From NCBI RefSeq assembly GCF_008704425.1, contig NZ_CP023696.1, positions 6,612,501 through 6,676,500 of the forward strand: a DNA stretch of 64,000 nt, given 5' to 3'. The stretch is from Streptomyces fradiae ATCC 10745 = DSM 40063 (GTDB taxonomy: Bacteria > Actinomycetota > Actinomycetes > Streptomycetales > Streptomycetaceae). The position numbers were made by a program, and so were the translations under genes. This document shows, one piece after another, positions 1-8,534 of the stretch; within the stretch, counting starts at the first letter, position 1; the number at the start of each line of letters is the position of its first letter. A model generated the notes under the pieces. That model was given only the letters and a program-made list of their open reading frames with translations, did not search any database and was not told the origin of the DNA.

Positions 1-1057
1 CCCTCTCCAGCTGTTCGCGGGAGACCTGCGCGCCGATCATGGTGGCCGTGTCCAGCGGATGGCCCTGCACGATGGCCTCCGTGCGGACCACCGCCGCGTC
101 CAGGAGGTCCGCGTAGCAGCCGCGCTGGACGAGCGCCCGGGAGGGGGCCGTGCACACCTCGCCCTGGTTGAGCGCGAACATCGCGAACCCCTCCAGCGCC
201 TTGTCGCGGAAGTCGTCGTCCGCCGCCCAGACGTCGTCGAAGAAGATGTTCGGCGACTTCCCGCCCAGCTCCAGCGTCACCGGCTTGATCGTCTCAGCGG
301 CGTACTCCAGGATCAGCCGCCCGGTCGCCGTCTCGCCCGTGAACGCCACCTTCGCCACCCGCGCGCTCGACGCCAGCGGCTTGCCGGCCTCCTCGCCGAA
401 CCCGTTCACGATGTTCACCACGCCGGGCGGCAGCAGGTCCGCGACCGTGCTCATCCACAGGTGGATCGACGCGGGCGTCTGCTCCGCGGGCTTCAGCACC
501 ACCGCGTTGCCCGCGGCCAGCGCGGGCGCCAGCTTCCACGCCGCCATCAGCAGCGGGAAGTTCCACGGGATGATCTGCGCGACCACCCCCAGCGGTTCGC
601 GGAAGTGGTACGTGACGGTGTCCTCGTCCAGCTCGGCCAGGGAACCCTCCTGCGCCCGCAGCGCTCCCGCGAAGTAGCGGAAGTGGTCGACGGCGAGCGG
701 CAGGTCGGCCGCCAGGGTCTCCCGGACCGGTTTGCCGTTCTCCCAGCTCTCCGCGACGGCCAGTTCCTCCAGCCGCGCCTCCATCCGGTCGGCGATCCGC
801 AGCAGCACACCCGCCCGCTCCGCCGCCGGTGTCCGGCCCCAGGCGGGGGCCGCCGCGTGCGCCGCGTCGAGCGCCCGCTCCACGTCCTCGGCCGTGCCCC
901 GCGCGACCTCCGTGAAGGGGCGCCCGTCGACGGGGCTCGGGTTCTCGAAGTACCGCCCCCGGGCGGGCGGCACGAAGGCGCCGCCGATCCAGTGGTCGTA
1001 GCGGGACTCGTACGAGACGATCGCGCCCTGTGTGCCGGGCGCCGCGTACCGGGTCAT
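1..1057 (-). CDS. NAD-dependent aldehyde dehydrogenase, partial (C-terminus beyond window)
   Basis: Oxidises an aldehyde to its carboxylic acid with NAD(P)+ in the cytoplasm. Reading leftwards from ATG at 1057 (MTRYAAPGTQG), the protein shows the ALDH landmarks: the PWNFP substrate/cofactor motif, the FTGETATG nucleotide-binding loop, the ELGGKSPN glutamate motif and the catalytic cysteine in NQGEVCTAPSR. About 352 of roughly 500 residues are inside the window, and the last part runs off the left edge. The N-terminus and EVCTAPSR context resemble the ExaC/AldA acetaldehyde dehydrogenases of actinomycetes; this sub-assignment comes from family resemblance. A GAF-domain regulator lies 167 bp upstream on the same strand and probably controls it. 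Confidence 0.93.
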   Translation of the reverse strand, partial: MTRYAAPGTQGAIVSYESRYDHWIGGAFVPPARGRYFENPSPVDGRPFTEVARGTAEDVERALDAAHAAAPAWGRTPAAERAGVLLRIADRMEARLEELAVAESWENGKPVRETLAADLPLAVDHFRYFAGALRAQEGSLAELDEDTVTYHFREPLGVVAQIIPWNFPLLMAAWKLAPALAAGNAVVLKPAEQTPASIHLWMSTVADLLPPGVVNIVNGFGEEAGKPLASSARVAKVAFTGETATGRLILEYAAETIKPVTLELGGKSPNIFFDDVWAADDDFRDKALEGFAMFALNQGEVCTAPSRALVQRGCYADLLDAAVVRTEAIVQGHPLDTATMIGAQVSREQLER

Positions 1058-1224
1058 CTCCGTGGCCTCCTCGCCGCCTGCGCGGTCCGCGGGGGAGCGC
1101 CGGCCGCCGACCGGCCGGCCCCGCCCGGTGAGGCTACGGGCCGGGACGTTGCGCCCACGTTGCGGCGCCGCGGCCGGACTGACGGGCCGTCCGCGCCGGG
1201 GCCCGCCCGGTCCCGCGCGGCGCC

Positions 1225-2496
1225 CTACCCCTGCGGCGCCAGCTCCGCGTCCAGCGCCCGCAGGCGGGCCCGCACCGAAGCCCGCCGCCCCTCCGGCACG
1301 GCGGCCGCCAGCGCCCGCCACACCTCCACGTCGTCCTCGCCCCAGGGGCTGCCCGCCCAGTCCGCCAGCAGCCGCGCGTCCCCGTGCGCGAGGAGCGCCG
1401 CCCGCAGCTCGTCCGCCAGCCGCCGGCGCGCCCGCACCACCCACGGCGCCGTCGAACGCGGCAGCAGCGGACCCGCGTACCCGCCCACCGCCGCCGTCAC
1501 CGCCCCCGACGCCAGCCGCCGCGCCACCGCCTCGAAGTCCGCGTCCACCGCGACCCCCAGGCGGTACGGGCGCGACCGCAGCAGCTCGGGCCCGAGCACG
1601 GCCCGCAGCCGCGACAACTCGGCGCGCAGGGTCACCGGCGTGACCGACCCCTCCTCGTACAGCGCCGCCAGCAGCCCGTCGCCCGACAGGCCCCGCGGAT
1701 GCCCCGCCAGCACCACCACCAGCTCGCTGTGGCGCGGCCCGAGCCGCACCGTGCGTCCGCCCACCGACAGCAGCGCCTCGTCGCGGCCCAGCGCGGTCAG
1801 CCGAGCCTGGCCGGCCGACGGCGCCGCCGCGCCCGGCAGCAGGGCCAGGTGGCCCTCCACCGACCGCGCCACGGCCTGCACGAACGCCAGGCTGTGCGGG
1901 TGGGCCAGCCGGTCCCCGCCCGTGATGTCCACCGCGCCCAGCAGCCGTCCCGTGCGCGGGTCGTGCACCGGTGCCGCCGCACACGTCCACGCCTGCACCG
2001 GCCGCCGGAAGTGCTCCGCCGCGAAGACGTGCACCGGCCGGTCCAGCGCGAGGGCCGTGCCCGGGGCGTTCGTCCCCATCGCCGCCTCCGACCAGCGGGC
2101 GCCCGGCACGAAGTTCATATCCCGGGCGCGCCGCAGCGGACGCGGATGCCCCTCCACCCACAGCAGCCGCCCGGCCGCGTCGCACACCGCCACCAGGTGC
2201 TCCCCGTCGGCCGCGTAGGCCCCCGTCAGCTCCCGCACCACCCCCATCGCCGCCGCCAGCGGATGCGCCTCCCGGTACGCCGCCACCGCCTCGTCGTCCA
2301 GCTCCACGCGGGCGGAGCCCTCGGGGCTCAGCCGCGCCCGCGCGCACCGCTGCCACGAATCGGCCACCACCGGCCGCACCGGCCGGCCGCCGCGCGCGCC
2401 TCCCGACGTGATGAACGCCTCGTGGGCCCGGTGCAGTTCCCCGGCCCGCCGCCCCGGATCGGCTCCCGCCTCCACAGCCACCCGTACCTCGTCCAC
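1225..2496 (-). CDS. GAF-domain transcriptional regulator (AcoR-like, without sigma-54 module)
   Basis: Predicted one-component sensor/regulator of 423 aa. Start GTG at 2496 follows a strong GAGGAGG site. Residues about 40-230 resemble the AcoR/GAF sensory region: PVVADSWQRC, then the MNFVPGARWSEAAMGTNAPGTAL motif region, and a GAVDIT segment. The C-terminal half (about 250-400) has a SARP/OmpR-like winged-helix look (LSGDGLLAALYEEGS, TLRAELSRLRAVLG) rather than the AAA+ and Fis domains of AcoR. Streptomyces proteins of this build usually sit beside aldehyde or alcohol dehydrogenases, as here, so regulation of the neighbouring gene in response to an aldehyde or alcohol is the likely role. The inducer cannot be read from the sequence. 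Confidence 0.85.
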   Translation of the reverse strand: MDEVRVAVEAGADPGRRAGELHRAHEAFITSGGARGGRPVRPVVADSWQRCARARLSPEGSARVELDDEAVAAYREAHPLAAAMGVVRELTGAYAADGEHLVAVCDAAGRLLWVEGHPRPLRRARDMNFVPGARWSEAAMGTNAPGTALALDRPVHVFAAEHFRRPVQAWTCAAAPVHDPRTGRLLGAVDITGGDRLAHPHSLAFVQAVARSVEGHLALLPGAAAPSAGQARLTALGRDEALLSVGGRTVRLGPRHSELVVVLAGHPRGLSGDGLLAALYEEGSVTPVTLRAELSRLRAVLGPELLRSRPYRLGVAVDADFEAVARRLASGAVTAAVGGYAGPLLPRSTAPWVVRARRRLADELRAALLAHGDARLLADWAGSPWGEDDVEVWRALAAAVPEGRRASVRARLRALDAELAPQG

Positions 2497-2597
2497 TCGG
2501 CCTCCTCACGGTGGCGCCCCCGCGCCACTGCCCACGTCGATGCCCCACCGGGCCCCGGGACAACCGGGTTCGCGCCCCCGTGCGCCCCCGGTTCCCG

Positions 2598-2603
2598 TAC
2601 AGT
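2598..2603 (+). promoter_or_regulatory. candidate -10 box for the folD transcript
   Basis: TACAGT (near the TANNNT consensus) lies 6-8 nt before the first conserved nucleotides of the riboswitch, so transcription would begin right at the aptamer. No convincing -35 hexamer is visible. Position-based inference only. Confidence 0.4.
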
Positions 2604-2607
2604 GGGG

Positions 2608-2695
2608 GCGGGCCGTGACTGGCGCTTGGGTGGAGTACCACCGGGGAGCGGCCCGGCGGTCACCGCCACCTGCCGCGCGCCTGGGCGATCACCAT
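2608..2695 (+). promoter_or_regulatory. ZTP/ZMP riboswitch (pfl motif) upstream of folD
   Basis: The conserved pfl-motif blocks are present in order. CCGTGACTGGCG starts at 2613, a short hairpin (GGTGG..CCACC) leads into CACCGGGGAGCGG around 2638-2652, and after a variable hairpin the 3' block GCCGCGCGCCTGGGC at about 2672-2686 closes the pseudoknot. pfl RNAs sense ZTP/ZMP (AICAR phosphates), which accumulate when 10-formyl-THF is short, and switch on one-carbon genes, often folD. The aptamer ends about 35 nt before the folD GTG with no clear U-run terminator, so control at the level of translation initiation is likely. Confidence 0.9.
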
Positions 2696-2724
2696 CACCA
2701 GCCTGTCGACGCCCAGGAGGACCC

Positions 2725-3597
2725 GTGTCCACGACCGCGAACGCCCGTCTCATGGACGGCAGCGGCATCGCCCGCCGTCTCGTCGAGGAGACCGCCGCCC
2801 GCGCCGCCGACCTCACCCGCCGCACCGGGAAGCAGCCGTGCCTGGCCACCGTCCTCGTCGGCGAGGACCCCGCGTCCGTCACGTACGTGCGGATGAAGCG
2901 CGCCCGCTGCGAGAAGGCGGGCATCCGCTCGCACCACGTCGAGCTGCCCGCCGCGACCACCACGGAGGAGCTGGTCGCCACCCTGCGGGGCCTGTCGGAC
3001 GACCCCGACGTGCACGGCATCCTCCTCCAGCACCCGGTCGGCCGGCACATCGACGAGCGCGCCGCGTTCGAGGCGATCGTCCCCGGGAAGGACGTCGACG
3101 GCGTCACGACCAGCTCCTTCGCCGCGATGAGCTTCGGTCTGCCCGGCTTCGTCTCCTGCACGCCCGGGGGCATCATGCGGCTGCTCGACGCGTACGGGGT
3201 CGACCCCGCGGGCAAGCGCGCGGTCGTCGTGGGCCGCAGCGCGATCCTCGGCAAGCCCGCCGGGATGCTGCTGCTCGCCCGCAACGCCACGGTGACGTAC
3301 TGCCACTCGTACACGCCCGCCGCCGACCTGTCGGCCGCCGTGCGCGAGGCGGACATCGTGGTCGCCGCCGTCGGCCGCGCCCGCTTCATCAAGGGCGAGG
3401 ACATCAAGCCCGGCGCCGTCGTCGTCGACGCCGGCTACAACGAGGGCAACGTCGGCGACGTCGACTTCGAGGCAGCCGCCGAGCGCGCCGGGCTGATCAC
3501 CCCGGTGCCGGGCGGCGTCGGCCCGATGACGATCGCGACCCTGCTGTCACAGACGGTCGACGCGGCCGAGCGGCAGCTCGGCGCCGCGCCGGCCTGA
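2725..3597 (+). CDS. folD: bifunctional methylenetetrahydrofolate dehydrogenase / methenyl-THF cyclohydrolase
   Basis: 290 aa, cytoplasmic; interconverts 5,10-methylene-THF and 10-formyl-THF using NADP+. Visible family motifs: VGEDPASVTYVRMKR with the cyclohydrolase Lys of the YxxxK type (K at about residue 57), the GILLQHPVGRHID signature, KDVDG, the Rossmann VVGRSAILGKPAG segment, and the C-terminal PVPGGVGPMTIATLL. GTG at 2725 is chosen because CAGGAGG precedes it by 5 nt; the in-frame ATG at 2752 lacks a site. The upstream ZTP riboswitch fits folate-stress induction. Full length for the family. Confidence 0.97.
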   Translation: MSTTANARLMDGSGIARRLVEETAARAADLTRRTGKQPCLATVLVGEDPASVTYVRMKRARCEKAGIRSHHVELPAATTTEELVATLRGLSDDPDVHGILLQHPVGRHIDERAAFEAIVPGKDVDGVTTSSFAAMSFGLPGFVSCTPGGIMRLLDAYGVDPAGKRAVVVGRSAILGKPAGMLLLARNATVTYCHSYTPAADLSAAVREADIVVAAVGRARFIKGEDIKPGAVVVDAGYNEGNVGDVDFEAAAERAGLITPVPGGVGPMTIATLLSQTVDAAERQLGAAPA

Positions 3598-3625
3598 CCG
3601 CCACCGCCTGACCGCCACCGCCTGG
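3592..3625. repeat. 14-bp tandem repeat across the folD stop codon
   Basis: Unit GCCTGACCGCCACC is present two and a half times in tandem, the first copy containing the folD TGA. A further partial copy (CGCCACCGCCTGACCGG) lies at about 3681-3697. Function unknown. Confidence 0.7.
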
Positions 3626-3993
3626 GCGCCTGCGAACGGCCGCCGTCTGACCGGCGCCCGGGTGGCCACCATGGGGTGATCGCCACCGCCTGACCGGCGC
3701 GGGGCGCGGGCCAGGCCGCGGCGGCCCCGGCCTGCCCGGGCCGCCCTGCGCCTGCCGGGGCGGCGCCGGGCGTCTGCCGGGTCGCCCGGCGGAGGAGGCC
3801 GGCGTCGGCCCACAGGCGCCGGGGGAGGCCGTCGGGCCCGCCCGGCGGGCCTGCCCCCGCCGCGGGAGCCTCCGTCCGCCGGGCCGCCTCCCTCCGCCGG
3901 GGCCGCAGGGGTGGGCCGCCCCGGCCCCGCTCGACGCGGGCCGCCCGCCCGCCGGGCGGCCCGGGGCGGAAGCGGGACCGGCGGGAGCCGCCA
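3598..3993. other. convergent intergenic region, no gene seen
   Basis: This 396-bp GC-rich stretch lies between the converging folD and SWIM genes. It contains the short repeats at its left end and several weak GC hairpins. No ORF has credible codon structure plus a start site. Confidence 0.6.
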
Positions 3994-5271
3994 TCACCAG
4001 GCGCCGTCGCCCTCCAGCAGGGCGGCCAGCACCATGCCCGGGTCGCGCCCCGCGGGACCGGCGGGCGCCCAGCGGCCGTCCTCGCGCCGGTACGGCCACC
4101 AGCGGCCGTCCGGGCCCAGTCGCACCTGCACGTCGCCTCCCGCCCCGGCCCAGCGCCCGCCGCCGAGCGGCACCAGCGCGGGATGCCCGCCCTCCTCCGC
4201 CGCAGCCGCGACGAGGGCCTGCGCGCGGGCCGCCGCCGTCGGCTCCGGCTCCCACTCCTCCTCCAGCACCTCCAGGGCCGCCGCGCCGCCCAGCCGCCAG
4301 GCCCGCACGGCGAGGTCCATGCCGACGCCGTCCCGGCCCGTGCCGGCCGCCAGCCGGGCCACCACGGACGGCGGCGGCGCCCCGGCCGCGAGCCGCACGG
4401 CGTCCTGCGCCACCGTCAGCTCCCCGTCACCTCCCCGCCCGGCGGGAAGAGAGGGCCCGGCCAGGACCTCGGCGAGCAGCAGCCGCGCCCGCCGCGCCGC
4501 GTCGGCGGCCAGCACCTCCAGTGCCGACGCGTCCACGCGAGACCCCGCAGCCGTCTCCACGGCCGGCGACGGCGGCGCACCCGCCTGCTGCGGGACGGGT
4601 GGCGGGGACGGCAGCGCGGGCAGGATGTCCCCCATCGCGAACGCCTCGTCAGCTCGTACGCCCTCCGGCTCCCCGGTCGCGTCCCCCGCGCCGGCGTCCG
4701 CCGCGCCGAGCGCCGTCAGCCGCTTCAGCAGCCACCGCTCGCCCCGTCCGCGCAGCAGCAGCAGGACCAGCGGGTCCCTGTCGAGCAGCCGCGCCACCTG
4801 ATAGCAGAGCGCCGACGTGTGCGGGCAGTGGTCCCACGCCCCGCACGCGCACTGCGCCTCCAGATCCCCCACGCCCGGCAGCAGTTCGACCCCGGCCGCG
4901 GCGGCGTCCTCCACCAGGTGCGGCGGCACGTCCCGGTCGAGCAGCGCGGCGGCATGCCCGGCCCGCTCCAGCACCGTGCCCACGAAGCGCTCCCACTCCG
5001 CGTCCGACAGCCGCTGCACCAGTACGTCCGCCCGGTGCGCGGCACCGTCCCGGTCCGCGACGACGGCGGTGATCCGCCCCGGCCGCACCGTCACGGCGCC
5101 CACCGCGCCCGCGCGCGCCCGGGCCCGGCCCCGCTTCAGCTGCTCCCCGTCGAGAGCCGTGTCCTCCAGGGCCTTCAGCCAGGCCCGCCCGCACCACGTC
5201 TCCGCGAAGCCCCTACCCCGCGCCGGGGGCAGCGCCCCGAAGGTCGCCTCGTCCTCATGGGCACCGCTCAT
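3994..5271 (-). CDS. SWIM zinc-finger protein, partner of the SNF2 helicase
   Basis: 425 aa, cytoplasmic. The SWIM Zn ligands CxCx(n)CxH are visible at about residues 143-153 (CACGAWDHCPH). The N-terminus (RGRGFAETWCGRAWLKALED) matches bacterial SWIM proteins encoded beside SNF2 helicases. The rest is alanine-rich with a C-terminal GRWWPYRREDGRWAP segment. ATG at 5271 overlaps the helicase stop as ATGA, so the two are translationally coupled. The pair is widely conserved in actinobacteria and is thought to act together in DNA metabolism; the actual role is unproven. Confidence 0.88.
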   Translation of the reverse strand: MSGAHEDEATFGALPPARGRGFAETWCGRAWLKALEDTALDGEQLKRGRARARAGAVGAVTVRPGRITAVVADRDGAAHRADVLVQRLSDAEWERFVGTVLERAGHAAALLDRDVPPHLVEDAAAAGVELLPGVGDLEAQCACGAWDHCPHTSALCYQVARLLDRDPLVLLLLRGRGERWLLKRLTALGAADAGAGDATGEPEGVRADEAFAMGDILPALPSPPPVPQQAGAPPSPAVETAAGSRVDASALEVLAADAARRARLLLAEVLAGPSLPAGRGGDGELTVAQDAVRLAAGAPPPSVVARLAAGTGRDGVGMDLAVRAWRLGGAAALEVLEEEWEPEPTAAARAQALVAAAAEEGGHPALVPLGGGRWAGAGGDVQVRLGPDGRWWPYRREDGRWAPAGPAGRDPGMVLAALLEGDGAW

Positions 5272-8201
5272 CGTCCCCGCCCTCCGCTCGTCCCGTTCTC
5301 GCCGCCCTCCGGCGCCGCACCGCCGTCGCGGGGCTCCCCGCGGGCGCCGTCCTCGTCGTAGCCGCCGTCCGGCGCGCGCAGCCGTACCAGCTCGGCCAGT
5401 TCGGCGTCCGTCAGCTCCGTGAGCGCCGCCTCGCCCGCCCCGCCCAGGACCGCGTCGGCCAGCCGCCGCTTGCGGGCCAGCATCTCCGCGATGCGGTCCT
5501 CCACCGTCCCCTCGGCGATCAGCCGGTGCACCTGCACCGGCCGCGTCTGCCCGATCCGGTACGCCCGGTCCGTCGCCTGCGCTTCCACGGCCGGATTCCA
5601 CCAGCGGTCGTAGTGGACGACGTGCTCGGCGCGCGTCAGGTTCAGCCCCGTCCCCGCCGCCTTCAGCGACAGCAGGAACACCGGCACCTCCCCGTCCTGG
5701 AAACGGCGCACCATCGCCTCGCGTTCCCCGACCGGCGTGCCCCCGTGCAGCAGTTGCGCCCGCACGCCACGCGCGGCCAGATGCCCCGCCAGCAGCCGCG
5801 CCATGCGCACGTACTGGGTGAAGACCAGCACGCCCGCGCCCTCGGACAGGATCGTCTCGAGGAGTTCGTCCAGCAGCTCCAGCTTCCCCGAGCGGCCGGC
5901 GAGCCGGGGCGCGCCCTCCTCCTTCAGGTACTGGGCGGGGTGGTTGCAGATCTGCTTCAGCGCCGTGAGCAGGGTGACGACCAGCCCGCGCCGCTCCATG
6001 CCGTCCGCCTCGGCGATGGCGGCGAGCGTCTCGCGCACCACCGCCTCGTACAGTCCCGCCTGCTCCTTCGTCAGCGCCACCGCCCGGTCCGTCTCCGTCT
6101 TCGGCGGCAGCTCCGGCGCGATGCCGGGGTCGGACTTGCGTCGGCGCAGCAGGAAGGGGCGGACCAGACGCGACAGCCGTTCGGCGGCGGCCGGGTCGGC
6201 GCCGCCCTCGACCGCCTGGGCGTAGCGGCCGCGGAAGGTGCCGAGGCGGCCCAGGAGGCCCGGCGTCGTCCAGTCGAGGATCGCCCACAGCTCGGTGAGG
6301 TTGTTCTCCACGGGCGTTCCGGTCAGGGCCACGCGCGCCCGGCCGCCGATGGTGCGCAGCCGGCGGGCCGTCGCCGAGTAGGGGTTCTTCACGTGCTGGG
6401 CCTCGTCCGCGACGACCATCCCCCAGTCCACGCGCGCGAGGCGCCCGGCGTCGAGCCGCATCGTCCCGTACGTGGTGAGTACGAACCCGTCGGTGACGCC
6501 GTCCAGGGCGCGGTGCGGCCCGTGGAAGCGGCGTACCGGTGTGCCGGGCGCGAACCTCTCGATCTCGCGCTGCCAGTTGCCCATCAGCGAGGTCGGGCAG
6601 ACGACGAGCGTCGGACCGGCGGACGCCGGGTCGCTCCGCCGGCGCAGATGGAGGGCGATGAGGGTGACGGTCTTGCCGAGCCCCATGTCGTCGGCGAGGC
6701 AGGCGCCGAGACCGAGGGAGGTCATGCGGTGCAGCCAGTCCAGGCCCCGCAGCTGGTAGTCGCGCAGGGTCGCGGCGAGCGCGGCGGGCTGACCGGCCTC
6801 CCGCGGGCCGCCCTCCGGGTCCGCCAGCACGTCACGCAGCTCCCGCAGCCGCCCCGACGCCTCGACCTCGACCGGCCGGCCGTCCACCTCGGTCGTGCCC
6901 GCCAGGACCGCCCCGAGCGCCTCCACGGGCGGGATCAGGCGGTCCCGCCGCTCGCGGGCGCGGCGCACCTCCTCGGGGTCGACCAGCACCCACCGGTCGC
7001 GGAGCCTCACCAGCGGGCGGCCCGCCTCGGCGATCCGGTCCAGTTCGGCGCGGTCCACGGGCACGCCGCCCAGGGCGAAGCGCCAGTCGAAGGAGAGCAG
7101 CGCGTCCGCGGACAGCAGCGACGGCGCCCGGGAGGCCCGACCGTCCGGGGTGCCCCGGTCCGCGGGGTGCCCGGCGACGGCCCTCGTGGTCAGGGTGCGC
7201 GCCAGGCTCCTGGGCCAGTGCACCTCCACGCCGGACTGGGCGAGGGCCCGCCCGGCGTCGCCCAGCAGCTCGGCGATCTCCTCGTCGTCGAGTTCCAGGG
7301 CGTCCGGGACGGCGGCCGACAGCAGGGGTGACAGGGCGGGCCACACGCGCGCTGCGCGGCGCAGCGTGAGCAGCGCGTCCCTGCGGGCCCACGCGCCGAA
7401 CGCCGCGCCGGCGGCGCCGGACCAGACCTGTCCGGCGTCCGCGACGAGCGCGGCGTCGCCCACGTGGTGGAGCTGGGGGACGGCGCGGAAGGAAGCGGCT
7501 TCGGCGGCGCCGTCCAGGCCCGCCACCTCGATCCGCAGCGAGAGCCGCACACCCGCGTCGTGCCCGGCCGCCACGTCGGCCGCCCAGTCCCGCAGTTCCG
7601 GCACCCGCTGCGGCGCGTCCTGCGCGAACGGCGCGAAGCCGGCCGCGAGGGGGGCGGCCGGGGTGCGGGGCAGCACGTCGGCCACCGCGTCCAGGAACGC
7701 CCGCAGCAGGGACTCCGGTTCGGGCAGCAGTGCCGTCCCGTCGGCGGCCGTGCCGACGGGCACGGCGTGGGCGCTGGGCGGCATGGACGCGGCGAGCGTC
7801 CGCAACCGGTCGGTGTCCTGCGCGGACAGCGGGCCGGCCCGCCAGGCGTCGTAGCCGCCCGGCGTCACGCCCGGCAGCAGTCGTCCGCGGGCGACGACAT
7901 GGAGGGCGAGGAGTGCGGCCGCTCCCCAGAAGGCGCAGGACCGCGACGGTCCGGCGACCCTTCCCGCGCCGACGCGCGCGAGCAGCGGGAGGGCGTCCCG
8001 TACGGGGAGGCAGAGCGCTGCCGCGCGCCGCGGGAGGGCGTCGTCGGCGACGACGTCCAGCTCCTCGGCGGCGCCCGGTGCCGCGGGCAGCGGTCCGTCG
8101 CCGGGCGCCCGGAAGGCGATGCGCCCGGAGCGTGAGGGGTCGGCCGGCAGGAAGACGGCGGAGCAGTGGGCGAGAGCGGAGAGAGCGGGATCCCAGTGCA
8201 C
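5268..8201 (-). CDS. SNF2-family DEAD/DEAH helicase (HepA-like)
   Basis: 977-aa ATP-dependent DNA translocase. Motif I DDMGLGKT (Lys near residue 510), Walker B DEAQ followed by HVKN, motif III LTGTPVENN and motif VI QATDRAYRIGQTRPVQVHR are all intact. Residues about 360-460 resemble the bacterial SNF2-associated domain and the first 350 residues are a poorly conserved accessory region. GTG at 8201 is the start; a GAGGAA element lies about 13 nt upstream, farther than ideal. Downstream it is coupled to the SWIM protein. An AT-rich dyad overlaps its leader. Confidence 0.92.
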   Translation of the reverse strand: MHWDPALSALAHCSAVFLPADPSRSGRIAFRAPGDGPLPAAPGAAEELDVVADDALPRRAAALCLPVRDALPLLARVGAGRVAGPSRSCAFWGAAALLALHVVARGRLLPGVTPGGYDAWRAGPLSAQDTDRLRTLAASMPPSAHAVPVGTAADGTALLPEPESLLRAFLDAVADVLPRTPAAPLAAGFAPFAQDAPQRVPELRDWAADVAAGHDAGVRLSLRIEVAGLDGAAEAASFRAVPQLHHVGDAALVADAGQVWSGAAGAAFGAWARRDALLTLRRAARVWPALSPLLSAAVPDALELDDEEIAELLGDAGRALAQSGVEVHWPRSLARTLTTRAVAGHPADRGTPDGRASRAPSLLSADALLSFDWRFALGGVPVDRAELDRIAEAGRPLVRLRDRWVLVDPEEVRRARERRDRLIPPVEALGAVLAGTTEVDGRPVEVEASGRLRELRDVLADPEGGPREAGQPAALAATLRDYQLRGLDWLHRMTSLGLGACLADDMGLGKTVTLIALHLRRRSDPASAGPTLVVCPTSLMGNWQREIERFAPGTPVRRFHGPHRALDGVTDGFVLTTYGTMRLDAGRLARVDWGMVVADEAQHVKNPYSATARRLRTIGGRARVALTGTPVENNLTELWAILDWTTPGLLGRLGTFRGRYAQAVEGGADPAAAERLSRLVRPFLLRRRKSDPGIAPELPPKTETDRAVALTKEQAGLYEAVVRETLAAIAEADGMERRGLVVTLLTALKQICNHPAQYLKEEGAPRLAGRSGKLELLDELLETILSEGAGVLVFTQYVRMARLLAGHLAARGVRAQLLHGGTPVGEREAMVRRFQDGEVPVFLLSLKAAGTGLNLTRAEHVVHYDRWWNPAVEAQATDRAYRIGQTRPVQVHRLIAEGTVEDRIAEMLARKRRLADAVLGGAGEAALTELTDAELAELVRLRAPDGGYDEDGARGEPRDGGAAPEGGENGTSGGRGR

Positions 8202-8534
8202 AGTACGGTCGTATTCCTCAAATTTGACTAGTTGAGCGCGGAAGCGCCGACAGTACAGCAGTCATCGGGCGGAGGGATCCGCTCCGCACGTGAGCCGGCT
8301 CACATCCGGCCGTGCGGGGTGGGGCCTGCACCACCGCGCACGGCGGGGCCGCCCCCCGGCCGGGACGGCGGGGCGGCCCCCGGCCCGGTCCGGGTGCTGC
8401 CGCCATGGCCGCGGGAGCACCCGGCTCCGTAGGTTCACGACACGACGCCTCCAGGGCGCCGCAGCCACGCCGCCGCCCGTACGACGGCGCGACGGCATTC
8501 CCGCCCGACCCCTCGGCCCACAGACGGAGACACC
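8202..8534. other. divergent intergenic region between helicase and desaturase
   Basis: A 333-bp control region. The helicase side carries an AT-rich inverted repeat (8217-8236). The desaturase side is GC-rich and ends in an ACGGAGA ribosome-binding site. No gene seen. Confidence 0.6.
8217..8236. promoter_or_regulatory. AT-rich dyad, candidate operator or 5'-UTR hairpin
   Basis: CTCAA-N10-TTGAG inverted repeat that contains a perfect 10-bp palindrome TCAAATTTGA (8218-8227) abutting ACTAGT (8227-8232). It overlaps the GAGGAA element of the helicase leader and is strikingly AT-rich against its surroundings. A TetR/MarR-type operator is possible; no regulator is identified. Confidence 0.5.
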
